The position numbers were made by a program, and so were the translations under genes. This document shows positions 42,017-49,716 of a DNA stretch of 64,000 bases, one piece after another. The stretch covers positions 57,605 through 121,604 of the forward strand of contig DHVS01000035.1 of the NCBI GenBank assembly GCA_002412795.1, read 5' to 3'. This DNA comes from a bacterium UBP2_UBA5202. GTDB taxonomy: Bacteria > Edwardsbacteria > AC1 > EtOH8. The notes below the pieces were generated by a model. It ran no database searches. It worked only from the letters and a program-made list of their open reading frames with translations, and was not told the origin of the DNA. How positions within the stretch are numbered: the first letter of the stretch is position 1; each line of letters begins with the position of its first letter.

Positions 42017-43168
42017 TTATTTGGTAAAGCTTTCTTTCCAGCGCTGCTCAAAGTCTTCAGGACTTATTCCGTAAATCTCTTTAAAGGCAGGGCCGAAATC
42101 AGCTCCCTGCTGCATTTTGGAAAAAAGCAGACGGACAAAGGCCCAATCGTATTGCTTGGTCAGGTAAAACGTGGCCGAGAGGCTGGCTTGGTAGGCCCGC
42201 AGGGCCTGGTCCGCTTCCAGCCCGGTAAACGGCTTCTGCAGTTCCTTCAGCGGAACATAGGTCTGTTCCTTCGGTTTTAGTCCTTCCAGCAGCATGGCCA
42301 GGCCCTCATTCAGCCAGGCGGGACATCGTCCGCCGGTCAGGTCGTAGACGGCGGCGTGGGTGAATTCGTGGGTCAGCACATTTTTCATCAGCTCCCGGTC
42401 GTTCCGGTAATTGGCCACCGGGATCCGGATCTTGCCGTCAAAGGCGGCCCCGGCCCAGGAGGCCAGATGGGTGATGTCCCGGAACTGTTGGTCGCTGTAA
42501 AGGATGACGCTGGTGTTGCCCCGGATGCGGTGGCCCAGCTCGCTTCCCACCCGGTCACGTATCTCCTCCAGCAGCATCAGCACCTGACCGGACACCTCTC
42601 GGTTCTCGGCCCCCTCGAACCGGATATCAAAATAACCGCTGCGATCCTGTTCAAACCCCTGTTCGGTCAGTATCTCCTTCTTCATCTGAGCCAGGCTCCG
42701 GGCAATATCCGGGTCAAAGGGAAACTCCCGGTCGGCCTGTTCCAGCAGGCCAAGGGCGGAATCGTTTTGGCCTTCCCGGCTGAAGGCCCGAGAGTTAAGG
42801 TAAAAGATGGCAATGCTTTTCAGCGAGTCCCGCCTGGCCGCCGCCCCCGTCTCCAGCACCCGGCCGATCTCGCCCCGTTGGAAATCAACGGTCATGGTGT
42901 TCCCATATACAGTGGTCAGGTTGGCCCTGATGCCGGAGTCGCCGGGGGCCAGAAGCAGGGCCTGTTTCAGCAGCCCGGCCGCCCGGGCGTATTCTCCGCG
43001 GTCCGACAGCCCGACCGCCAAATTGGTGAGTTCCACCGCCCGGTTCAGCCGGCTTGTCTGTTCCGCATTCACCCGGTGTTTTTGGTAAGCCTTGAACAGG
43101 AATACTGCGGAGGCGGAAACCAGCAAAAAAACTGCCAACCGGAATATCGTTTTAGGAGTATGATCCAT
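42017..43168 (-). CDS. MA-family (gluzincin) peptidase with TPR-like N-terminal part
   Basis: A 383-residue protein with an N-terminal membrane helix (L-A-V-F-L-L-V-S-A-S-A-V-F-L-F), so anchored and exposed outside the cytoplasm. Residues about 35-190 look like TPR helices (A-V-G-L-S-D-R-G-E-Y-A-R-A-A-G-L-L-K-Q-A-L). The catalytic part has H-E-F-T-H followed by L-N-E-G-L-A (third ligand Glu), the peptidase MA-like family pattern. All zinc residues are present. Substrate unknown. The stop is 18 bp from the Kelch lipoprotein start. Confidence 0.88.
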   Translation of the reverse strand: MDHTPKTIFRLAVFLLVSASAVFLFKAYQKHRVNAEQTSRLNRAVELTNLAVGLSDRGEYARAAGLLKQALLLAPGDSGIRANLTTVYGNTMTVDFQRGEIGRVLETGAAARRDSLKSIAIFYLNSRAFSREGQNDSALGLLEQADREFPFDPDIARSLAQMKKEILTEQGFEQDRSGYFDIRFEGAENREVSGQVLMLLEEIRDRVGSELGHRIRGNTSVILYSDQQFRDITHLASWAGAAFDGKIRIPVANYRNDRELMKNVLTHEFTHAAVYDLTGGRCPAWLNEGLAMLLEGLKPKEQTYVPLKELQKPFTGLEADQALRAYQASLSATFYLTKQYDWAFVRLLFSKMQQGADFGPAFKEIYGISPEDFEQRWKESFTK

Positions 43169-43261
43169 ATAACTTAGTTTTTAGCGGCGAAAAATATTTT
43201 TGGAAAAGATTTTGAGTTTTAAAGAGGGTTGGTTTTTGTCTGCGGTCAGCAGCAGGAAACA

Positions 43262-44155
43262 CTAGAAATTATAAACAAAATCAATGAACGGAATTCCTGG
43301 TACCAGCATGTCATCCCCCAGCACATTGATCAGCGCCAGGTCCACCGCCAGTCCCTCGCCGAAGAAACGCAACCCGCCAGAAACCAACGGTTGATCCATC
43401 CCCGGGAAAAGCCAGTTCTCGGAAACGAAAGAAACCCGGCGGGACAAACGGTATTCTCCACCCAGCATTACCATGGGGCTGTCTGCCAACTCCCCGTCGG
43501 CAAAACCGTAACCCAGTCCGGCGGTAAAGCTCCGGTTGCGGTCTCCGACAGTGACAGCCGAATATACCACCCCCACGTTGTACGAATCATTGCCGAAACC
43601 GGGAATGTTTATGATCAGAGCTCCTCCGGCCAGGTGGAAGCCTTCGTCCATGGCAAGGCCAATCTTGGGCATGATGTAGAACAGTTGTCCATCCATCTCC
43701 CCGCCCGGGAAAAGTGACATTCCGCCGCCCAGGGTCAGGAAATCGGTGATCCCCACCACCACTTGGGGAAAGAAGATATAGGTATCGGAAAAGTAACCCT
43801 CCCCGGCCTTGAGCATGTGGGCGGTGGGGCCGAAGAACAGTCTGGTGGCATTTGGATTTGAAAACCAATATTCCCCGTTCATCATCGAACCTAAAGGTGA
43901 TTCCTTGATCTCGATTATTTTGGCAATGGGAATAGTGATCCCCGTAACGTCGGTTTGCAGCAGGATATAAACCGAGTCGATCTGAGTGATTCGGCCCACA
44001 TTGCTGGATCCGTCTGTGGTTCTCACTATCTGTACGAAGCTGGAATCAGCCAGGCGTAAACGGCCCTTTAATGCCGGCTGGGCGTTTGCCTGATAAAGGC
44101 CCAAAAACAAAGAGCAAGAAGCAACCACGAAGAAAAATATGATTTTGCGGGTCAT
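43262..44155 (-). CDS. Predicted outer-membrane beta-barrel protein
   Basis: A 297-residue protein with a signal peptide (cleavage after A-N-A) and a strand-rich body (S-F-T-A-G-L-G-Y-G-F, F-V-S-E-N-W-L-F-P) ending P-F-I-D-F-V-Y-N-F, an outer-membrane C-terminus. The N-terminal roughly 90 residues contain short beta segments (G-R-I-T-Q-I-D-S-V-Y-I-L-L) like a small sensor or SH3-like domain. Homologues are common and uncharacterised in FCB-type bacteria as far as I recall. AAAGGAT before the ATG; 10 bp after the rluE-type gene. Confidence 0.75.
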   Translation of the reverse strand: MTRKIIFFFVVASCSLFLGLYQANAQPALKGRLRLADSSFVQIVRTTDGSSNVGRITQIDSVYILLQTDVTGITIPIAKIIEIKESPLGSMMNGEYWFSNPNATRLFFGPTAHMLKAGEGYFSDTYIFFPQVVVGITDFLTLGGGMSLFPGGEMDGQLFYIMPKIGLAMDEGFHLAGGALIINIPGFGNDSYNVGVVYSAVTVGDRNRSFTAGLGYGFADGELADSPMVMLGGEYRLSRRVSFVSENWLFPGMDQPLVSGGLRFFGEGLAVDLALINVLGDDMLVPGIPFIDFVYNF

Positions 44156-44165
44156 GATAGATCCT

Positions 44166-44735
44166 TTATTGAGGGTTAAATATTTTGCTCCGGTCCCGAC
44201 CGTTAATTATCTTCCATTGTCCCGATTCCAGCCCCCTCAGCAAAAAGGAACCAATGCCGATTCTGATCAGCCGCAGGGTGGGATGCCCCACCGCCGCGGT
44301 CATCTTGCGCACCTGGCGGTTCTTCCCCTCGGTCAAAGTGATCTCCAGCCAGCAGTCGGGGATGCTTTTCCTGACCCGGATGGGCGGGATGCGGGCGGGG
44401 ATCTCCGGCCGGGGCGACAGGATCATGACCGAGCAGGGCAGGGTTTCCTGTTGCCCGATAACGACTCCGGCCTGAAGTTTTTTAAGGGCTTGGGCCGAAG
44501 GGATGTTCTCCACCTGAGCCCAGTAGGTGCGGGAGTGGCCGCGATCGGGGTTCAGCAAAAGAGCGTTCAGCTCCGGTTCATCGGATAAAAACAACAGGCC
44601 CTCGGAGTCGGCGTCCAGCCGGCCCAGGGGGTAGGTATTCCTGGGGAACCGGAAATCGGCCAGGGTCCTGTTTTGGGAGCCGTCGGCAGTGAACTGCGAA
44701 AGCACGCCGTAAGGCTTGTTAAAGGCTATCAGCAC
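44166..44735 (-). CDS. rluE: rRNA pseudouridine synthase, RluE-type (no S4 domain)
   Basis: A 189-residue RsuA-family synthase lacking the N-terminal S4 domain, as in RluE, which modifies 23S rRNA U2457. The catalytic Asp is in G-R-L-D-A-D-S-E-G-L-L; N-K-P-Y-G-V-L-S-Q-F opens the protein; G-K-N-R-Q-V-R-K-M-T-A-A-V-G-H-P-T-L-R-L is the family C-terminal motif. It is 30 bp after the metallophosphoesterase gene and probably in its transcript. Confidence 0.92.
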   Translation of the reverse strand: MLIAFNKPYGVLSQFTADGSQNRTLADFRFPRNTYPLGRLDADSEGLLFLSDEPELNALLLNPDRGHSRTYWAQVENIPSAQALKKLQAGVVIGQQETLPCSVMILSPRPEIPARIPPIRVRKSIPDCWLEITLTEGKNRQVRKMTAAVGHPTLRLIRIGIGSFLLRGLESGQWKIINGRDRSKIFNPQ

Positions 44736-44765
44736 GTTGTTCTCCGTAGCGCGTTTGCCGGTGGA

Positions 44766-46517
44766 TCATTTGAATTTTAAGATCCCGTAATTCTGGGTAA
44801 GGTAATCCCAGTTGAATATCCACAGGGCAGTTTCCCTGCCGAGCTGCTGCTTGCGGCGGAGGTTCATCCGAAGCTGGCTGTTCTTGGCCAGCTTCGCCAG
44901 CCCGATCTCCTTCAGAGGTATCTGCATCTCTACGGTCCACTCCCTTTCATTGCGCCCGCACTTTATCTGGTAATGGCCGTTCCATTTTTCGTCTTTGGTA
45001 TTTTTGCCGTTGTCCACCAGCTGATCCCAGACCGTGCCCAGGGGGTTGACATAGATCTGGTAAACGGTGTCCCGGCCGGAGGCCAGGAAAAACCCGATAT
45101 GATCGTCGTCGTAGATCTTGTCGTCACGGACCGTCTTTGAGGCCCTGAGCTGTTCCAGGGCGGTGTCACGGCAAACAGCCGCCACATAAAGATTCTCGGC
45201 ATCGTGAAGGAAATAAAAGAAAGTGGAGTCGGTCCTGGCCGGTTGACTGTTGTAATCACAGAATTCCGACGCCCTGGCCGAGCCCCACCACTCGCTGTCT
45301 TCAATGCTGCCGTCCATCACCGGAGCCTTTTTGGCCCAGGGACATTCGATGATCTTGGCCACTTCCGGAGCGTATTTTCCTATGGTATAGACCTTGTCCC
45401 GGCCGAAGGGATAATCAACCCTCATCATCGGCAGGGGGTACAATGTTCCTGGGCCTTTGAACTTAAAGGATCTTTTCAACGTATCGCCCGGGGCTATCTC
45501 CACTTCGATCCCGGGACTCACGGCCTGCCAGTTATTGCCGGTCTCCCAAAGCACCTCGGTCTTGATTGGCTTGTCGGTCAAATTAATCAGTTTCAGGTCG
45601 GCCTGAAATTCCCTGGGGGTTTTTCCTTCCGGGAATGAAGGCCCCCTCAGTTCAACGGCCTTTCCGGCCAGGTTATGGGCAAATGTTTCCTCCTTAAGGG
45701 TGACCCAGCCTATATCGAAGGTGTTCCCGGCCCTCATCAGGGCCGGGCTGAACTTGCCGTCCCGGACGGTGACCCACAGATACTGGTAAAAGTTGGCCAG
45801 GCTCACATTTTCTTCGGCCCCGCCCCGCAGCTCCGCCCCGGAGCTTCCCATCACCACGTAGCGGATCCCGTCGTAAACGTCTGAAGCATATTTATGCCAG
45901 TGCCCGGTAAAGACCGCGGTCACCTGGTGTTTCTTGAAAAGGTCGTGCAGTTTGTCCGGTCTGCCGGCTCCCACCCCGAAAGGCCAGAAGGGCCGGTGCA
46001 TGAAGACGTAGGTCCCAGACTTGTTCTTCAGCGCTTTCAGGTCCTTCTCCAGCCATTTAATCTGGTCCGGATCCATCCTGTCGGCATAGGGTGACTGGGT
46101 GTTGTCTAAAATGATGAAATGGCTGTTCTGAAAATCAAAAGAATAATACGGTTTGCGCCCAGTCTTTAGGGTGAAGAGGTTCCTGACGTTTGGGGTGGTG
46201 ATATCGTGGTTTCCCGGAGTCAGGTAGATGGGACAGGAAAGTACCTTCAGGCAGGGCAGGATGGAGTCCCAATCGCCGGCCGTGCCGGCCGAATCCTTGT
46301 AGCCCTGAATCAGATCTCCCACCGTGACCACGAAATCTGGCTTCAGCCGCTCGATGTCCCGGAGCACCATCTCAAAAGCCTTTTGATTGGCCATGTTGGT
46401 CCGGTCGCCCAGCACCGCAAACCGGAAATTATCCCGGGGCGCGGCCGGCTTGGCCGTCCAAGCGGCCGGAACCAGGACAACGGCCAGAAGAACGAGAACC
46501 AGCAGGGATTTTTTCAT
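44766..46517 (-). CDS. Secreted metallophosphoesterase with CBM9-like C-terminal domain
   Basis: A 583-residue protein with a signal peptide. The calcineurin-like domain shows V-L-G-D-R, V-V-T-V-G-D-L-I, P-G-N-H-D-I, H-R-P-F-W-P and G-H-W-H-K-Y, a complete dinuclear metal set. After a linker domain, residues about 400-583 (M-D-G-S-I-E-D-S-E-W, F-Y-F-L-H-D-A-E-N-L-Y-V-A-A, Y-Q-I-Y-V-N-P-L-G) match the carbohydrate-binding family-9-like fold. It likely dephosphorylates an extracellular substrate. GGAGGC precedes the ATG. A perfect palindrome lies 24 bp upstream. Confidence 0.9.
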   Translation of the reverse strand: MKKSLLVLVLLAVVLVPAAWTAKPAAPRDNFRFAVLGDRTNMANQKAFEMVLRDIERLKPDFVVTVGDLIQGYKDSAGTAGDWDSILPCLKVLSCPIYLTPGNHDITTPNVRNLFTLKTGRKPYYSFDFQNSHFIILDNTQSPYADRMDPDQIKWLEKDLKALKNKSGTYVFMHRPFWPFGVGAGRPDKLHDLFKKHQVTAVFTGHWHKYASDVYDGIRYVVMGSSGAELRGGAEENVSLANFYQYLWVTVRDGKFSPALMRAGNTFDIGWVTLKEETFAHNLAGKAVELRGPSFPEGKTPREFQADLKLINLTDKPIKTEVLWETGNNWQAVSPGIEVEIAPGDTLKRSFKFKGPGTLYPLPMMRVDYPFGRDKVYTIGKYAPEVAKIIECPWAKKAPVMDGSIEDSEWWGSARASEFCDYNSQPARTDSTFFYFLHDAENLYVAAVCRDTALEQLRASKTVRDDKIYDDDHIGFFLASGRDTVYQIYVNPLGTVWDQLVDNGKNTKDEKWNGHYQIKCGRNEREWTVEMQIPLKEIGLAKLAKNSQLRMNLRRKQQLGRETALWIFNWDYLTQNYGILKFK

Positions 46518-46540
46518 AATGCCTCCATAGGTTTTGGTTG

Positions 46541-46567
46541 GTGATTGGTCTGCCGCAGACCAATCAC
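46541..46567. promoter_or_regulatory. Perfect 13-bp-arm palindrome upstream of the metallophosphoesterase gene
   Basis: GTGATTGGTCTGC and GCAGACCAATCAC are separated by a single C. It lies 24 bp upstream of the start codon and 63 bp from the end of the next upstream gene. There is no T-run, so an operator or RNA hairpin is more likely than a terminator. Confidence 0.6.
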
Positions 46568-46587
46568 AGTGTTCTATAAAAATGCAA

Positions 46588-46623
46588 CCCCCAGGACGCT
46601 GAGCAATGGCGACAGCCTGGGGG
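46588..46623 (-). terminator. Weak hairpin downstream of the 46630 gene
   Basis: An 8-bp stem CCCCCAGG / CCTGGGGG with a 20-nt loop, just past the stop codon of the small minus-strand gene. The U-tract is poor. Confidence 0.35.
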
Positions 46624-46629
46624 CCTTCC

Positions 46630-46896
46630 TTAAGGGTTATAGGTTATTTTATTCGTGACGACGGCAGGGGTTCTGGTAAACAGTGTCACCAGAAACTGAG
46701 CCAGTATCCAGGGAATAAAACCGTAAAGGGTCGGGAACCCCCGGGCAATATTTTTCCGTAGGGTGCCGACCAGCCGGGTCTTGCCTCGGGCGAGAGTTGT
46801 TAGCTCCGGTATGCGGCAGACCATAGCCTCGCCCAGATTGATCAAGGCACAACCGGGGTCTGGTATGTGGCCGTTGAGGAACTGTTTTGCGGACAT
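46630..46896 (-). CDS. Hypothetical 88-residue protein
   Basis: Starts M-S-A-K-Q-F-L-N-G-H, contains T-R-L-V-G-T-L-R-K-N-I-A-R-G and a hydrophobic stretch G-F-I-P-W-I-L-A-Q-F-L-V-T-L-F. No family recognised. No Shine-Dalgarno sequence or promoter is obvious, so it may not be expressed; an overlapping frame of similar size on the same strand is less plausible in composition. Confidence 0.3.
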   Translation of the reverse strand: MSAKQFLNGHIPDPGCALINLGEAMVCRIPELTTLARGKTRLVGTLRKNIARGFPTLYGFIPWILAQFLVTLFTRTPAVVTNKITYNP

Positions 46897-46983
46897 AATA
46901 TTTAAGATAACAGGCCGTCAACTATATAACAATTTATGTTACTACAACATGCAACTTTATGCAAGACAAAAAAATAAAAAAAA

Positions 46984-47000
46984 CCGGAATAATTTTCCGG
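46984..47000. terminator. Intrinsic terminator, mainly for the 47071 EamA gene
   Basis: Stem CCGGAA / TTCCGG with a TAATT loop. On the minus strand it is followed by a long T-run (eight T, A, then more T); on the plus strand by CTTTTT. It closes the minus-strand EamA gene. Confidence 0.8.
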
Positions 47001-47070
47001 CTTTTTACTGGCAATAAGTTGGATCGCTTCATCGGCCATGTTTAGGGTCCTCTCGCGATGACGTGCAGAG

Positions 47071-47949
47071 TTATCCCTTCTCGGTCAGAAAGACCCCGGC
47101 GATCACCACCGCGGCGCCGACGGCAAATCTCAAGGTTATGGATTCCTCAAGAAAGGTCCAGGCCAGCAGGGCGGCCACGATCGGCTGGAGGTTGGAAAAA
47201 ACAGAGACCTTGGTGGCCTCCAATTTGGAAAGTCCCCAGGACCAGACCAGGTAGCCCAGCACCGAGGTCATCAAAGCCAGGTACAAAAGCGACAGGATTC
47301 CGGTCCTTGTTATCTGGCCGTAGTCCTGCCGTATCACCGCGGGCAGTCCGAATGGCACGAACATCAGCGCGCCCAGGCCCAGGGCGTACCCGGTGACCAC
47401 CAGCGGGGGATACTTCTTCAGCAGTTTTTTGCTGATGATGGTGTATACCGCCCAGGTGATGACGGCCACGATCAGCAGCAGGTCGCCCTTGATGGTTTTG
47501 GCCGACAGGTGAATTCCCTGGTCGAACAGCACCAGGATGATGCCCAGAAATCCCAGGGATATCCCGGTGATCTTAAGCGCGGTGGGCCGCTCGCCCAGGA
47601 ACAGGGATGACAGCAGCAGCACCATGATGGGGGTGGCGGCGTACATCAGGGCGCCGTGGGCGGCGAAGGTGTATTTCATGCCGTAGAGGAAGAGCCCCTG
47701 GTTTAACGGAACGGCCAGAAAGGCCAGCAGCAGAAAGGTCTTCCGGTCTTCCCTTTTTGGCAGGATTAATTCCCGGCGCCAAAGCAGAAGCCCGGCGAAC
47801 ACCGCCCCGGCCAGCAGGAAGCGGTAGACGCCCAGGGAGAACGGCGAGAATTCCCGCAGGGCGAACTTGGCCATCATGTAAGTGGCGCTGATCACGACCT
47901 GGGTCAGGATCAGAATGGTGAATATTTGTTTTTTGGAAAGGTTGTTCAT
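47071..47949 (-). CDS. EamA/DMT-family transporter
   Basis: A 292-residue ten-helix membrane protein (T-Q-V-V-I-S-A-T-Y-M-M-A-K-F-A-L at the first helices, Y-A-A-T-P-I-M-V-L-L-L-S-S-L-F-L in the middle, F-L-E-E-S-I-T near the end). Third EamA protein in the window; the sequence is not close to those at 22855 and 23794. It probably exports a metabolite; substrate unknown. An insertion element starts about 40 bp upstream of its start codon and may have displaced its promoter. Confidence 0.9.
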   Translation of the reverse strand: MNNLSKKQIFTILILTQVVISATYMMAKFALREFSPFSLGVYRFLLAGAVFAGLLLWRRELILPKREDRKTFLLLAFLAVPLNQGLFLYGMKYTFAAHGALMYAATPIMVLLLSSLFLGERPTALKITGISLGFLGIILVLFDQGIHLSAKTIKGDLLLIVAVITWAVYTIISKKLLKKYPPLVVTGYALGLGALMFVPFGLPAVIRQDYGQITRTGILSLLYLALMTSVLGYLVWSWGLSKLEATKVSVFSNLQPIVAALLAWTFLEESITLRFAVGAAVVIAGVFLTEKG

Positions 47950-48002
47950 CTATCAGTTATTTTTTACCACTAAGACACTAAGACACACCCATTAAAAGGC
48001 AC

Positions 48003-48384
48003 AAGTCAAGAGAAAAATATTCCCCCATGGTAAACGCAACGTGCAGTTTATCCGATGTCGTTAAGATAGATCTCTGGAAACTACTCGCTGCAGACGTTCG
48101 ATGATTGCTGGATGGATCTGAAAACGGAGTCAGCCGGCTCGGCTGCACCATACACCCATCAGGTTCAAAGCGCGAACTTATCCGACTATGCGGCGGTAAA
48201 GAAAGCGCTCCTGCCGCCGAATGGCGGCCCAGAAAATCAATCAGTCCCAGGCCGTGTCCAGTCAAATAATGCCTGGCTTAAATCGCCAGTGTCGTTGTGG
48301 CTCATGGCGTGGACAACCGAACAAAAGAGCGAGCCCTGGAGAAAGACGGCAGCCAATCAAAATTATGGTTAAGACAAGTGTCTT
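48003..48384 (-). ncRNA. Candidate guide (bridge/seeker) RNA region of the IS1111-type element
   Basis: About 380 bp between the transposase stop and the inverted repeat, with no credible gene. Two compact hairpins are visible: CAGCCG-GCT-CGGCTG (48131-48145) and GCCGCC-GAAT-GGCGGC (48213-48228). In IS1111 relatives the guide RNA is encoded here, downstream of the transposase and on the same strand (family knowledge). The exact RNA ends and the targeting loops cannot be set by eye. Confidence 0.45.
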
Positions 48385-49437
48385 CTACTGGCTTGTCGCT
48401 TTCTCTGCAACCGGTTGGTGGAATAATCTATTCATATCAAACTCAGTTCCGTCTTTCAGAATGTGATAGGCGGCCCGGCAGAGTTTATGAGCCAGGGCAT
48501 TGTGGGCGACCGGCTCGTTGCGTTTCCTTAGTTTGTTGTCGTAAAACTTCTGGCATTCGGGATAGTACCTTCTGGCGAAAACTGCGGCCTCTGAGAAGGC
48601 CCAAGCCAGATACCGGTTTCCGTTTTTGGTATTGCCGACGCCCTTTTTCTTGTTGTTGCTGATGCGGGCGCTTCCCACTTTCCGGCAATATGAAGCGTAG
48701 TGGCCCGGGGACGGGAATCGGTCAATCGGCCCTGTTTCTAACAAAATGGTCCAGGCGATGATTACTCCAACGCCAGGGGTGGTCTTCAGACGATGATAAT
48801 GGGTATTCGGCGTCAATGACCGGAGGATGACAGTTTCCAAGCGGTCAATTTGAATGCTCAGGAAATCGATGGTTTCTTTGCTGGCCTGGCCTGCCAACTG
48901 AATGTGTTGGTTGACGAAAGCCGGCGGGGCAATATTCTCAAAGGCTTCTTCTTTGATCCTGGCACCGGATACGCTGTGACCGGTGTTTCTGGACACGATA
49001 TTTTGCAAGCTCAGGATCATTGAGTTGCGGAGCTTGACCAGGTGCCAGCGTTTCCGCAACAAGTCCCGGATTGCCCGTTCTTCTTTTGGCATAATGTAAC
49101 CGGTGGGAAGAATGTCCAATTTTAGTAATTGGGCCAACCAATAGGCGTCGTCTTTGTCGTCGGTGTATTTGAGGCCGGAGTATTTTTGCCGCGATGCCAC
49201 CGGATTGGCCAAGTGGACTGTGTAGCCATGCTCCCGGAGCCCGTCAACCAGCCAGTACCAGTTGAAAGTTGATTCGACTACTACACCGGACTGGGGACTC
49301 TGGAACGGGGCCAACGTCTTTAGGATGATGTCCAGGTCGTTGGGAAGTTTCTTCGAGAAAACCCGCTGGGCGTGCTGATCGAGAACGCCCAGCACCGCAT
49401 TGTTGGAATGCAGATCGATTCCAATGCTGTAACCCAT
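48385..49437 (-). CDS. IS110-family DEDD transposase/recombinase
   Basis: A 350-residue recombinase. The N-terminal RuvC-like DEDD domain shows D8 (G-I-D-L-H), E55 (V-V-V-E-S) and T-D-D-K-D-D-A (about 92-98) with two more acidic residues. The C-terminal transposase_20 domain has T-P-G-V-G, G-P-I-D-R-F-P-S and N-T-K-N-G-N-R-Y-L-A-W-A. Length and residues indicate an active enzyme. GGAGGTG lies 5 nt before the ATG but can be paired with an upstream GCACCTCC (49441-49508). Confidence 0.93.
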   Translation of the reverse strand: MGYSIGIDLHSNNAVLGVLDQHAQRVFSKKLPNDLDIILKTLAPFQSPQSGVVVESTFNWYWLVDGLREHGYTVHLANPVASRQKYSGLKYTDDKDDAYWLAQLLKLDILPTGYIMPKEERAIRDLLRKRWHLVKLRNSMILSLQNIVSRNTGHSVSGARIKEEAFENIAPPAFVNQHIQLAGQASKETIDFLSIQIDRLETVILRSLTPNTHYHRLKTTPGVGVIIAWTILLETGPIDRFPSPGHYASYCRKVGSARISNNKKKGVGNTKNGNRYLAWAFSEAAVFARRYYPECQKFYDNKLRKRNEPVAHNALAHKLCRAAYHILKDGTEFDMNRLFHQPVAEKATSQ

Positions 49438-49440
49438 GGC

Positions 49441-49508
49441 GCACCTCCGTAATTTTGGGGTTTGATGATACCTGAAGTATACACCATAACGTATACTTCC
49501 GGAGGTGC
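49441..49508 (-). promoter_or_regulatory. Shine-Dalgarno-sequestering stem upstream of the transposase
   Basis: The outer arms GCACCTCCG (49441-49449) and CGGAGGTGC (49500-49508) pair, burying GGAGGTG, the ribosome site of the transposase. An inner 9-bp perfect hairpin GAAGTATAC (49474-49482) / GTATACTTC (49491-49499) sits inside. Transcripts entering from outside would contain both arms and be poorly translated. Confidence 0.75.
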
Positions 49509-49618
49509 CTTTTAATGATTATCAAATACTATTAACGAATTATGATTAACGAAGTAGTGCCTTTGTATTTCTTCGGCCATGCTCAGGACAAGCTTGGTGG
49601 CGAGGTGCATCTTGTGTC

Positions 49619-49647
49619 TTGACGAAATCATTATAATTTAGTATGCT
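49619..49647 (+). promoter_or_regulatory. Predicted promoter of ligA
   Basis: TTGACG (49619-49624), 17 bp, TATGCT (49642-49647). Transcription would start near 49654, ahead of a 16-codon leader frame. Confidence 0.6.
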
Positions 49648-49665
49648 ATTGGTGTCAAGGAAAAC

Positions 49666-49716
49666 ATGGCGCCTTACCACGGGATCACGGAACATAACAA
49701 ACACGGAAAAACATGA
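49666..49716 (+). CDS. Possible 16-codon leader peptide overlapping the ligA start
   Basis: A frame M-A-P-Y-H-G-I-T-E-H-N-K-H-G-K-T starting at ATG 49666, preceded by AAGGAAAA, stops with TGA at 49714-49716, which overlaps the ligA ATG at 49713 (ATGA). It could couple ligA translation. The sequence also resembles an intergenic repeat (ACCACGG...CACGGAA), so it may be accidental. Confidence 0.3.
   Translation: MAPYHGITEHNKHGKT

Larger units (their letters stand above)
47990..49517 (-). mobile_element. IS110-family (IS1111-type) insertion sequence, apparently intact
   Basis: The 13-bp sequence CATTAAAAGGCAC at 47990-48002 is exactly inverted at 49505-49517 (GTGCCTTTTAATG). Between them lie one full-length DEDD transposase gene (minus strand) and about 380 bp of noncoding DNA beyond its stop. 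Subterminal inverted repeats and noncoding DNA on the 3' side of the transposase are the known traits of the IS1111 subgroup. True ends probably extend a few bases beyond the repeats. The target site cannot be read without an empty-site copy. Confidence 0.8.
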
